64,000 nt of DNA, from NCBI RefSeq assembly GCF_033115175.1, contig NC_084834.1:81948462-82012461 (forward strand), written 5' to 3'. The position numbers were made by a program, and so were the translations under genes. Source of the DNA: Lepus europaeus (taxonomy: Eukaryota > Chordata > Mammalia > Lagomorpha > Leporidae). Positions within the stretch are counted from its first letter, which is position 1. Each line of letters begins with the position of its first letter. Positions 1 to 10,726 of this stretch are shown piece by piece. Under the pieces are notes generated by a model that saw only the letters and a list, made by a program, of their open reading frames with translations, ran no database searches and was not told where the DNA came from.

Positions 1-254
1 TTATCAAACACTGATGTTAACAATCTGTTTGATCATAATTCATGCAAATTATCTATTTGATACATAGGTGATTTGGGTGGAATATGTGGCTTCTCTTTAG
101 AGTTTACTAATATAATAAAAGAGTTTATTGACTATCCCTTCCAAGACAGAATCATGTTGCTGAATACCAAAATTCAAACTTGGGAAAATCAAATTTGGAT
201 GTTTAAGTTTTAAATAGCATTTATAATTATTGATTTATAAATTAACTAGTTAGG

Positions 255-521
255 GAACCGAGAGGACAGAGAGAACATATACTCCTACCTACTGGTGCAC
301 TCCTCCTATACAGCAGCTGAGATTGGACCACACTGAAGCTGGGAGCCAAGAACAAATCCAGGTCTCCCACATGGGTGGCAGGAGCCCCTATCCCTGCTAC
401 CTCCCCATGTGCACATTAGCAGGAAGCTGGAGTCGGGAGCTGGAGGTGGATTTTGGACCCAGGCACAGATGCTGGTATTTTAACAGGTATCCTAGCTGCT
501 AGACTAAATGACAGCCTATGC
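255..521 (-). mobile_element. Old C-type SINE (reverse)
   Basis: Diverged: TCTCCCACATGGGTGGCAGG, GTGCACATTAGCAGGAAGCT and GGAGTCGGGAGCTGGAGGTG are landmarks of the older subfamily. The A-rich tail is eroded. Confidence 0.75.
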
Positions 522-2772
522 TTTTTTCTTATGAGGTGTACCAACAAAACTTTACCAACATTTATAACTTTCAGGTCAACTTGTAGCTATTGAAGAAAGT
601 TATGCTTTCTAATGACGTGTCCCATATCCCTTTAAGTTGTCTCCTACTTCTATGGGGATCTTGATGGTTCCCATCCCCCTTGAGAATAAAGTGATTATAG
701 CTTAATTCACATGTGGATAGTGTTTGGTCAACAAAAAGAGAATTACATTTTGCAATTACTCTGAAGATTTAATGATGGCTTCAGCATCATCAAGCTTATT
801 TAATCATTTGGTCATAATCAAATAATAAAGAGAATGTGACTACCAAAAAGCTCAAATATTGTTTCCTTAAAAAACTTTAAGTGGGCTGTCGGTATATTCA
901 GTTCCAGTTGTCTATTACAGTAATAAATATGTTAAAATTTTTCTTGGATTGTATTTCATTAAGACCTACATTAAACAAAATAATAATTACTTTGGTAAAT
1001 GCCTAGAAATTTTTTCTGTATGTTTAGTCTAATGTGTGTATGCTCAGTTTCATATTACTATTTCCTAATATATTTAAACTATTGTAGTCTTTTTATTAAT
1101 TAATGCATTTTATTTCTATTTAACTAGCCTAGGATAGGAAATGTAGACTTGTTAAAAAATTAATAGTGGATAGCTGTTAATCTGGGTGTTCAGTATATAA
1201 TGAGAATGAAATATACTAGTTTGAAAACCAAAATTGTATTAAGTCCTTTAAATTACACTCGTGCTTATTTATGTAAAATGATTGTGGGATCAGAAGAGTG
1301 TAGGGACAAGAGAGTTCTGACACGAGGTGAGGCTTTACAATAAACACTTGAGATTGGGTAAGACTGAAAGAAAGGGTAGTATGGCATGACAGGCTTTGGG
1401 TGATCTAGGCCATGCTCCCTGCTGAGACTTCTTGTCTGAGTACTGGAGAAGAAAGTGATTCAGCTGTACAGAAAAACTCAATGACTGTGTTTTGCTCACT
1501 TTGTTGACCTGGATATTTGAGAACCAGGGACTCGTGTTTGCTGCCTATTGCCTGCATGATGTAACTAAAGAAAATAGATGGATTTCTGCATTGATTTGCT
1601 TTGCCATCAGAGCCTACATGGCACTAAAGCTAAGGCTGAGGAGGGGAGACCCAGTGGGTCACCACTGGATTGAAATGAGAGTAGTGACCTGAAGTCTTCC
1701 TTCCTTTGGGCACTTCTAGCTCTTCTATGTTATGAGAAGGATCCCAGGGCTCCCAGTGAACACTTAAAATGATCTGTTTTCTTGAAGGCCAGTGTCAAGG
1801 GGAGTATAACTGTATTGGAGGATTTCAGAGGCTGTGACTCCTGGAGCATACTGAGCGATTGAAATGGGCACCCTTGGGGAAGATCCAAATGTTGGCAAAA
1901 CCTGAGTGCGTTGCAAGCTGAGCTTTATAATTGTGAGAATTGCAAGTGTGTCATATGCTGCTTTGAAAGTGGGTCAGAAAGAGAACTGGATACCAGAACA
2001 AAGGGGACCTTGAAAGACATCTAGTTTTAGTTATGTCACAGAAATCTGAAAAAATAAAGCTGTCTGGGAAGGAGATTAAAACCCACCAAAGAAATGTAGA
2101 GTTGGAGAAATATATTGATAATTAGAAGAGAAAGGGAAGAAACCAAATAAAAAGCTATTAGAGAGACTTGAAAATAAAATGTGCTGTCATGTGCTCAGGC
2201 CCTTGCTCTGTTGTGTGTGTGTGTGTCTCTCTCGCGCACACACACACACAGCTGTATTCTATATCACATAGACAACTCTGTACTTGGATCATGCACTGAG
2301 CACCAGCAGAATATGAGCATCACCACAGAAAAATGCTTCTACATGTCTCTTGACTGATGACCTCAGAAGGTCACTGTGTGGGGATGTCATATGGAATTGG
2401 GACCAGTGCTGTGGCAAGTGTAAGAAAAGAACATGGCTCCCAAATTTTATAAGTAAGAAAAATGACAGTTAATCATTTGTAAAAATTTTCCCTCAAAAAA
2501 TCAGGAGGAGTAGATTCCTGTGTAACAAAGTATTAGTCTCAGTAGTGCCAAGCATTCAGCATTCATTTTCATTGCTTTGCTCTTTGTCCCAGATAAAGCA
2601 TCTGGAGGTACTCTTGGGCTTGGGTGGAATTTACATATTCACATGTGGTGTCTGAGAAATATTTTGCAACACTAGACGACTTAAACTATTACACCTAAGT
2701 ATTCACAGGCCCATGTCTACACAAAACTAGATGTTAACTGGAGCTACATTTGATTACTTTTATAAAAATATT
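522..2772. other. Intergenic, no gene seen
   Basis: AT-rich DNA with no recognisable gene or lagomorph SINE. The only open frames are short and without coding character. It contains the TG/CA tract at 2212-2250. Confidence 0.6.
2212..2250. repeat. (TG)n - CTCTCTCGCG - (CA)n inverted microsatellite
   Basis: A TG run of about 15 bases and a CA run of 14 flank a 10-base pyrimidine/CG spacer. The two runs are reverse complements, so the tract can fold into a hairpin, and both runs favour Z-DNA. Confidence 0.85.
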
Positions 2773-3088
2773 GGAGGCCAGCGCTATGGTGTAGCAGATA
2801 AAACCACTGCCTATGATGCTTCTGCATCCCATATAGGGGCCAGTTTTAGTCCTGGCTGCTCTACTTCCAATCCAGCTCCCTGCTAATCCATGTAGGAAGG
2901 CAGCAGAGGATGGCCCAAGTCCTTAGGCTCCAAGCAGGAAACCTGGAAGAAGCTCCTTGCTCCTGGCTTGGGATTGGTCCAGATCCGCACTTTGCAGTCA
3001 TTTGGGGAGTAAACCAGCAAATAGAAGATCTCTGTCTCCTTCTCTCTCACTCTGTAACTCTGCCTTTCAAAAAAATAAACACATCTCT
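2773..3088 (+). mobile_element. CSINE, near full length
   Basis: GGCCAGCGCTATGGTGTAGC head through CTCTGCCTTTCAAAAAAATA tail. Moderately diverged. Confidence 0.85.
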
Positions 3089-3179
3089 TAAATTATTTAA
3101 TATTTTAGTATGAAATTTTCAGCATACTTATATAACTTGATTTTAAGTTTTTATTTACTAATGATATTTTTTGTTTTTT

Positions 3180-3318
3180 CTTAAAAGATGTATTTATTTG
3201 AAAGGCAGAATCACAGAGAAACAGGAAGAGACAGAGACAGAGATCTTTCATCTGATTCACTCCCCAAATGGCCCACAATGGCCATGGTGGGGCCAGGCTG
3301 AAGCCAGGAGCCTGCATT
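3180..3318 (-). mobile_element. CSINE 3' half (reverse, truncated)
   Basis: Tail, purine-rich tract and CACTCCCCAAATGGCCCACA body, stopping at GAAGCCAGGAGCCTGCATTA. The 5' half is absent. Confidence 0.8.
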
Positions 3319-3464
3319 AAACCACGGTCATTTTGTAAAATAGAAAAGCGACCTAATAAGCAGGCAGTGAGTCCTTCATTCTTGCAGATGGTTGGGAGGC
3401 CATCATTTCTTTCATCAGTACCCATTGTATGCAGCACTGATTGAATCTCCAAGGGACACAATTC

Positions 3465-3590
3465 TAAATGTTGAAATCTCAAAAACAATAATCTCTAAAG
3501 TCTAAAAGCTTGAAAAGTAGCAATCCCAAAGATTAAAATACCCAATATTGAAATCCTGAAAGCCATAATCCCCAGGACTGTCATTTCCTT
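3465..3590. repeat. Degenerate short-period array, left arm
   Basis: Loose repetition of units like TGAAATCTCAAAA, AATCCCAAAGATTAAAA and TGAAATCCTGAAAGCC. A reverse-oriented counterpart lies at about 4745-4850, which suggests the two ends of an old DNA transposon. Confidence 0.4.
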
Positions 3591-3699
3591 TAAGAAGTTG
3601 GGTAGAGGCTATGATAGGAGAGGTAGAAAGCTAGATTCTGGGGCAATGGCTTAGCTCACTTTCAGTCACCGCCAGGATTCTTGCTTCAAGGTAGGTGGG

Positions 3700-4142
3700 T
3701 GATGCGGGCCAGTCGCACCTGTCGAACAGAACCTGAAGGAGGGAGTGGGAATGAAAAGAGGGACAAGGGCGCAGAGAATGGAGCCAAGACAAAAGTCTGA
3801 TCAAGGCTCGTTTATTCCAGCATCTCAGCGATATTTTATACATAACCAGCTGCAGCTCAAGGCAACACAGAAGTGAACAACACAGGCAAGCAACTTATCA
3901 GGCTTTTGCAACACAATCATAACATAGTTAATTTTAGTGTAGTGTTCTTGTTTGATCATTCTGCTGGAGTATGGGAATAGGTGACTTTTGTTCCTCCCAG
4001 AAATTCCACAAGCCAAGACTGACCTTGACTTGTCTATGACTTGTTTATGGGCTGCGTACAGGTGGGCAACTACATAGGTAATGAGAGCTTATTGTGATTA
4101 TTTTATGAATTCCATTAAAGACTTGGATTATTGGCCACCACA
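3700..4142 (-). mobile_element. Solo LTR, betaretrovirus-like (reverse)
   Basis: On the minus strand it starts TGTGGTGGCCAATAATCC and ends near GACTGGCCCGCATCA. A TATAAAAT box (about 3833-3840) is followed about 20 bases later by AATAAA (plus-strand TTTATT, 3811-3816), the promoter to poly(A) spacing of an LTR. No internal retroviral sequence adjoins it, so it looks like a solo LTR. No clear target duplication was found, so the ends are approximate. Confidence 0.6.
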
Positions 4143-4387
4143 TTTATTTCAGATGACTGTCATTATATTCCTGGGCATTCATAATTACCAACCATAGTGA
4201 TATGTGTTTATACCTTATACTTTTTAACTTGTTTCTTGTGAATATGGCTTACCTGTTCATTATTCTTACACAAGTCCGTCTCTTGTTACTGTACCTGTTT
4301 TTGCTTGTAGAAGTTTGTATCTTATTTATTATGTATAAAATGACCTATAAAGTGCTCTGTCATTCTTTTCTGTTTCTTATATAAATT

Positions 4388-4415
4388 TTATTTTTTAAAA
4401 TTTCATTTGAAAGGC

Positions 4416-4450
<35 letters not shown>

Positions 4451-4685
4451 CAGAGATCTCTCATCTACTGATTCATTCCCCAAATGCCCACACAGCTGGG
4501 GCTGGACCAAAACAAAGATGGCAGCTCAATCCTGGTCTTCCAGGTGGTATCAGTACTTGAGCCATCACACCCTGCCCCTCAGGGTGCACATTAGCAGCAG
4601 GCTGAAATTGCAAACATAAACAGAACCCAAATCTAGGCTGGCGAATAAGGGGGTATGTGTCCCAAATCAGCATCTCAATCTCTAA
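4388..4685 (-). mobile_element. C-type SINE (reverse), diverged
   Basis: ATTTGAAAGGCAGAGAGAGA followed by (GACAGA)n, then CATTCCCCAAATGCCCACA and GGTGCACATTAGCAGCAGGC. Confidence 0.8.
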
Positions 4686-4744
4686 TGATTACCCATACAT
4701 TTCCTTTTAAAAATACAAATAAATGTCATTTAATTTTTAAATGA

Positions 4745-4850
4745 TTTTTTCCAGATTTATATTTTGCAGTTTTGGGTCTTTGGGGATTTTATGCTTTATG
4801 GATTTGGATTGTTTGGCCTTTCAATATTTGGAATTAGGATAGCCAGAATT
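4745..4850. repeat. Degenerate short-period array, right arm
   Basis: TTTTGGGTCTTTGGGGATTTT, TGGATTTGGATTG and TTTCAATATTTGGAATTAGG are roughly the reverse complement of the array at 3465-3590. Confidence 0.4.
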
Positions 4851-6325
4851 GTGTATTTTGATATGGCAGCCCCAACTCCATTTAGCGTTACCTTTTCCCT
4901 GAGCTAAACCCTTGACTGATGGGGATTCTTCATCTGAGGGCTCATCCAAAGCTTCATTCCTAAAGAATCTGAATCCTCTGTGTTTGTACATCTTGGTTTG
5001 TTTGTCTTGGTACGGTTTTCCAGAAATGTTTACTACTGGATATGGAAACACTCAAAGCCACCACAGGAACTGCACTGGGTTCCAAGCATAATCTGCCATT
5101 ACCCCAGTAGAAAACAGTATCCCAGTTTCCTCTTGATCATTGCCATAGCCATTAGAGCAACCTCTTCCCCCTTTCTTTGACTATTGACTCAAAAGCAGGA
5201 AAACTTCAGAATCCACGTAGCAATCCTGTTCAGTGGGCCTCTTGTCATGTCCCAGCATTGTGGTCCTCCTCTGACAGCTTGGAGCTCTGAAGCACCATAA
5301 CTTCAACTTACATAGAATGGAAGGAGGATCAGCCTATGAGTGTGTCATTAGGTGTAACTGGGAGAAGGGCCATTTTTATGCCCAGCCTTGCTTCCCACAC
5401 ATTTTTTTTCAGTAAAAATTGTAATGAATTGGTCACTGATTCAAGCATAAACTGTACCCTGGAGGATGGAATTCTATTGTTTCAGGGTCCCATCTCTGAA
5501 CTGGTGCAAGGGAGTGTTACTGAGAAAACACCTTAATAGTTAGCACATGTATAGAATATAATTTATTTTTGGCATTTTATGTTTAATATACATTTTTGAG
5601 GCAACTGTGTTCATTTTCATGTTTATATGTAATTGTACTCTATTTTTAAACCTAGACCATTATAATTGATTGCAAGACCAGATCATGATAAAAATAGAAG
5701 ATGCATAAATGGAACTTAAAAAAAGATGTTTGAAAAACAGAAAATCTCCTGAGAGTTCATCTGCTTAAATTTTTAAATGTTGAATATGTAAAAGAAGTAA
5801 ATTCTATCATAGACAGCATATAGCATCTGAAGATGAGATATTTAAATGTTAATGATATTTTAGTTACTAATCATAATAGAAATTAGCATTATAAAATTAT
5901 TTAATTCTCAGCTTGAGTAGACCTGATAAAATCAAGCATATTATATTATTTATTGGATGATGTAATTACTGATTCAGGCAAAGAAAACAAAAACCAGAAA
6001 TACTCATAGCAAATCCCCAATTCAAGACTAGCAAATACCTGGTAGAAAATTATATTCATGAAGTTGGTAAACTGGACAAAAACAAAAAAGCAAAGGTCCT
6101 CAATCATCTATGATGTTTATTAGATGGTAATCCTGGAAATTGGTAATCATCATTTTGAAAACATGAGAATATTTCTAGCAAAACATAATTTGAATTTAAT
6201 GATTCAGATTTATCATTCCAATTTTCCTTTCTATTATCCTGACAGAATATTTGTATTTAATTTTATGCCAAAGTTATTTCAAATGGAGAAAGAAATCGTG
6301 GAAATGAACATTTAAGAATTATCTA
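4851..6325. other. Intergenic, no gene seen
   Basis: No recognisable gene. AT-rich from 5540 on. The short open frames here lack coding character. Confidence 0.55.
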
Positions 6326-6653
6326 GGGGCAGGCATTGAACCTAAGGGGTGAAGAAACCAGATTAGATGCTTGCATCCCATATCAAAGTGCCTCAGTTCC
6401 ATTCCTAGCCTGCTGTTGACTTCAGCTTCTTGCTAATGCACACCCTGAGAAACAGCAGGTGATAGCTCATGTAGCTGAGTCTCTGCAAACACATGGAAGA
6501 ACTAGATTGAGTTCCTGGCTTCCAAATTACCCTGACCAAGCCATGGCTGTTTGGGGAGTAAACTAGTAGATGGGAGGACTTCTGCAATTCTTCTCTCTCT
6601 CTCTCTTTCCTTCCCCCTTCTCTTTCTCTCTTTTCCTCTCAAGCTTAAAAAAG
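6326..6653 (+). mobile_element. Old C-type SINE
   Basis: GGGGCAGGCATTGAACC head, TGTTTGGGGAGTAAACTAGT body and a long CT-rich tract (6588-6640). Confidence 0.75.
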
Positions 6654-8300
6654 CTTGGCAAAACATAAATTACATGAAATTTACTGCTTTATCCATTTTC
6701 AAGTATAGAGCTCAATGTTATTATGTACATTAACATTATTGTATAACTCTGACTAGAAATTTTTCACTACCCCAAACTGAAATTCTGTACTTATTCAAGG
6801 ATTCCTCATTCACCTCTCCTCTTAGAGAAATGAGCTTTTACTTTGTAAATTATAAATTATAAAATTATGAAACTATTACATTTTTTCACAACCTATCTTC
6901 AGTATCAACCTCAGAATTCATGCATGATGGAAATGTTTATAGTGGCAAACAACAACAACAAAAAAAATCACTATACAGAAAGACACACATATAAGCAACT
7001 GCAAGGACCAGGGACAAATAAAAATGGGAAAAACAGCAAAAACTCAACAGCTTTCAATACAGGCAAGCAAATGCCCACAGTTTTTTCTCACCTGGGGGAT
7101 CAACAGATGACCTGGGCTTCTGCCCTCCACTTCTGCACTCTTGTTACTTACATGTGTCATTGCCAAGTGTGAGTTTTATTTTCACATCTTGTTTTGAAAA
7201 ACATCATGCATTTAATCTACTTATCAAAGTTGCCTCTTGGGGATGAAATTAATTCTCTCAGAGTCTGGAGAGTTTACTTGAAAGGATGTCAAGGAGATTA
7301 CTCAGTATTCAGGAACTGCAGGGTTTTCTTCTGGAAACAGTTTCTCTGTTCAGACTGTGAATGCTGCTCTCCTGTGAGCGTGTGCTTGGTAGCTGCTGTA
7401 TGGTGTGGGTGGGTCCTAGGCACGTATGTGCACTCACATTTGTGTGGAGGTATGCAATTCTCATGGATTGGAACCCTACAGTCAATACTGTCTTACATGA
7501 GCAAAATGATAACACAACTCAAGATACTCATGGTATTCAGATTTGCTGGAGAAGCATCGAGTCTTTGAATAACTAAACCAAAGTTAGCTAATTCATGATG
7601 CTTAGTTATTTTCTCTTTATGTTTTTGGTATAACTCCTCCTATACAAGAGAAGTCTTTTTAAAAATTTTTTTCCACATATGCTTATGTTGACTTTTGTTA
7701 GGAGTGGAAAAAGAAACTTTCTTTAACATATCAGTAAAAAAAAAAAGTTTCCTTTATTATTTGAAGTCTGGGGTGTTCTTTTTCCTTTTGAGGAATGATT
7801 TTTCATTTCCATTTCATGGAGGAAGGCCGTTAGAATAAAAAGCAGGCAGGGACCCAGTGAGGTGGAATGTCAACTAAGATAGAAAAGCAAACATCTTTAA
7901 ATCCTTCCTGCCCTCAATGAGTTACTAGTGAGAGATTTGAGCCCTTGGTTCTGTTCCCTTAGGATGCTGTCTTTTACTCTGAAAGAAAAGAGAAATGAAA
8001 TATTAATTTTTCCTTTTTAGAGAACACCAAATGTAAAGTTCTTTTAAAAATTTATTATATTCTTTAAAGTTTCAAAGAGATGGCATAAAAATCCAAAAAA
8101 CAGATCAGTTCCTTAGTCCTGGCTGTGGCTCAGAGGTCAAAGCTTCTGCATCGAGGATGCCACTAAGGTCTTAGTTAACATGGGACTAACACAAGTTCTG
8201 TACACCAGAGCCAAGGTAGTAATGATCCTTTCTAACCCACGGCAAAGAGAAAGCTGGATGCTGACCTGAAATGCTCAGTGTTTGTCCTAACGTGAAAGAA
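6654..8300. other. Intergenic, no gene seen
   Basis: No gene or young repeat recognised. The open frame at 7194-7568 overlaps antisense frames of similar length and has no recognisable domain. Confidence 0.55.
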
Positions 8301-8587
8301 GATGGAGCAGCTATTTAACCCAGTGGTTAAGAAGCTTGCTTCCTACGTAGCATGGCCTGGATTCAATCCCTGCCAGCTGCCGATTCCAGCTCTCTGCCAA
8401 AGCAGATCCTGGGAAGCCGTAGTGATGGCTGTAAGGAATGGTCTCTGCCGTGCAGCTGAGAGACCTAGGTTGAGTTTCCATCTCCAGTTTCTGCCCCAGA
8501 TGTTGCAGCTTTTGGGGAGTGAACGAGCATCTAGGAACACTTTGCTTCTCTTTCTCTGATTTCAATATTTCAAATGAATAAAAAAAG
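8301..8587 (+). mobile_element. C-type SINE, divergent subfamily
   Basis: CAGTGGTTAAGAAGCTTGCT, GCAGCTGAGAGACC and TTTTGGGGAGTGAACGAGC, followed by an A/G-rich tail to about 8630. Confidence 0.7.
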
Positions 8588-9309
8588 GAAGGAAGGAAAA
8601 GGGAAAAAAAGAGTAAGAGAAAGAAGGAAAGAACCTTGAGCTGGAGCTCCTTGTAATGGAATTATATTTTGTAATGGAAATGTGCAGTGTAATTAAGACT
8701 CATGTCATTTGATTTTTGTAGAACTAGGTGACATATAAAAGCTTATATGGAAGTTGTTTCATGTGAGTTTCCTGGATGAGGATTTCTCTGTGCTAACCCT
8801 GTGTACATTCCCCAGAATTTCTCAGTATGGCTTCAATTTTGTCCCATAAGTGCCTCTAAGCAACTCAGGCTAGGTGCAAGCATAATTGGGAAAACCTCAG
8901 CAGCTCAGCTGCCTTTTGTCACTCACCTGGCAAATTTAATTTTGTGTGAAACAAAATTTGCTTGGGACTTGCTGTGGTTAGTAATATTTGATGCGGAGAC
9001 ATAGGTAGGAAACATTTTCTTGTGTGGCTTGATAGCCAAATTATAAACTTTACACTATTCAGGAAAAAAAAAAAAACCACAGGTACAACCAACTAAAAAA
9101 CAGAAAGGAAGTTACCATGGGAAAGTAGGTAAAGGGAATAGTCTCATGTTGATGAAAAAAAACTACAGGGTTTTCTAAATGGCTAAATAAGTATCTCAGA
9201 AACGACCTTCAGCAAAAAGGAGAAAGGACAATTTTCATAGAGATGCACAACATAGGGCTCTCTGGTCAGTCTGGAGCTTATGTCCTTAGGGTTACAAACA
9301 CACTTATGG
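8588..9309. other. Intergenic, no gene seen
   Basis: Purine-rich tail of the preceding SINE to about 8635, then AT-rich unique DNA with an A run at 9067-9077. Confidence 0.55.
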
Positions 9310-9358
9310 GTCTCTCTCTCTCTCTCTTTCTCTCTTTCTCTCTTTCTCTCTCTCTCCT
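9310..9358 (+). repeat. (CT)n microsatellite with TTTC interruptions
   Basis: About 48 bases of CT repeat with three TTTCTC interruptions, at the 3' side of the reverse SINE that follows. Confidence 0.9.
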
Positions 9359-9625
9359 CATTTTCATCAACTTGAAAGGCAGAGTTACAGAGACATCTTC
9401 CATCTCCTGTGTCACTCTCCAAATGACTATAACAGTCAGGACTGCATCAGACTGAAGCCAACAGTCTAGAACTCTGTTTGGTTCTCCTACATGGATGGCA
9501 GAGCCCCAGACACCACTCTCTGATCTGCCTCCCAGAATGCATCAGCAAGAAGCTAGATCCAAAGCAGAGTAGCTGGGACTTGAACCAATGCACTCGTAGG
9601 GTGCATTTCAGGGAGCTGGAACTAA
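9359..9625 (-). mobile_element. C-type SINE (reverse), diverged
   Basis: CAACTTGAAAGGCAGAGTTA, CACTCTCCAAATGACTATAA and GCTGGGACTTGAACCAATGC are the landmarks. Confidence 0.75.
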
Positions 9626-10355
9626 ACTCCAGTGAGGGCGACAGAGGAGACTGTATGACACTCTTCCAGACATAAAGCTGAAGGTCATGAAGCAAGGCTA
9701 AAGAAGCAAGAACGAGCAGGAAAGCATTCTACCACACTATTCCCCTTAAGTCTCAGACATTCTGCTTGCGAATTGCATTAATCCCCACAAAGCCAATAGG
9801 AGACTGATGTAGGCACAAAACATGCCCCTTTACGGTGAGATGTATGACACTAGGATCTAAGAACATGGACTGGGAATCAGCTTCTTGCATCAGAATGTTC
9901 AATTTAGCAGAATTTCTTATACTGGTGTATGTGTGATAGATACCTCATTAACCAATCATATTGGAACAATTCTTTAAGGAATGTTGTGCATTTGCATATT
10001 AACATTTGCAAATGTTAATACAAGGTTGGCACTTAAGGAATTTTTTCCCTTTTTCCTTGTGTACCTACCAAACCTTTCTGTGTAGTCTTAGGCACTAGAC
10101 TAGACTAGTAGTCTAGAAGGCAGCCACACCCAAACTGCGATTTGCCAATATGCTAATTTCCCTTTCTTCAAACTAGCTGTGTGGGTGGGTGTTTAAACCA
10201 GATGTGGAGGTAGGGAAAGGGCAAGAAAAGGGCAGAATAGCCTTGTTACTCTCAGAAACGTGACAAATGGAACAACATAAAATCAAGAATTCAAGCTTTA
10301 AAGTGATAACTCCCCTGACAATAGACTGATATTGAGCATTAAGAATAACAACACA
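9626..10355. other. Intergenic, with palindromes
   Basis: No gene. Contains a 24-bp perfect palindrome (9997-10020) and a short inverted repeat CTAGACT-AGT-AGTCTAG (10100-10116). Confidence 0.55.
9997..10020. promoter_or_regulatory. 24-bp perfect palindrome with octamer-type core
   Basis: Perfectly self-complementary over 24 bases, centred on ATTTGCAAAT. A separate ATTTGCAT octamer (POU-factor consensus) overlaps its left edge at 9990-9997. A regulatory role is inference only. Confidence 0.45.
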
Positions 10356-10369
10356 GCAATTATAATTTT

Positions 10370-10711
10370 TTAAATATTCAGTTTATCAAGTTATTATTCA
10401 AGGTTACATACTTCATTTTTTTAAGATTTATTTATTTATTTGAAAGTTACACAGAGAAGGAGAGGCAGAGACAGAGAGAGAGGTCTTCCATCTGCTGGTT
10501 CACTCTCCAATTGTGCTGCGCTGATCTGAAGGCAGGAGTCAGGAGCTTCCTCCAGGTCTCCCACGTGGGACTTGGGCCATCTTCTACTGCTTTCCCAGAC
10601 CATAGCAGACAGCTGGATTGGAAGTAGAGCAGCCAGGACTCGAACTAGTGCCCATATGGGGTGCTGCCACTACAGCCGGCGGCTTTACCCACTACACCAC
10701 AGTGCCAGCCC
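10370..10711 (-). mobile_element. Young CSINE (reverse) with a 45-bp 3' extension
   Basis: The SINE body runs 10415-10711 and ends at CACAGTGCCAGCCC. The 14-bp duplication GCAATTATAATTTT lies at 10356-10369 and 10713-10726, leaving about 45 bases (10370-10414) between the left duplication and the SINE tail. That extra DNA appears to have been inserted together with the SINE, as in 3' transduction. Confidence 0.75.
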
Positions 10712-10726
10712 TGCAATTATAATTTT

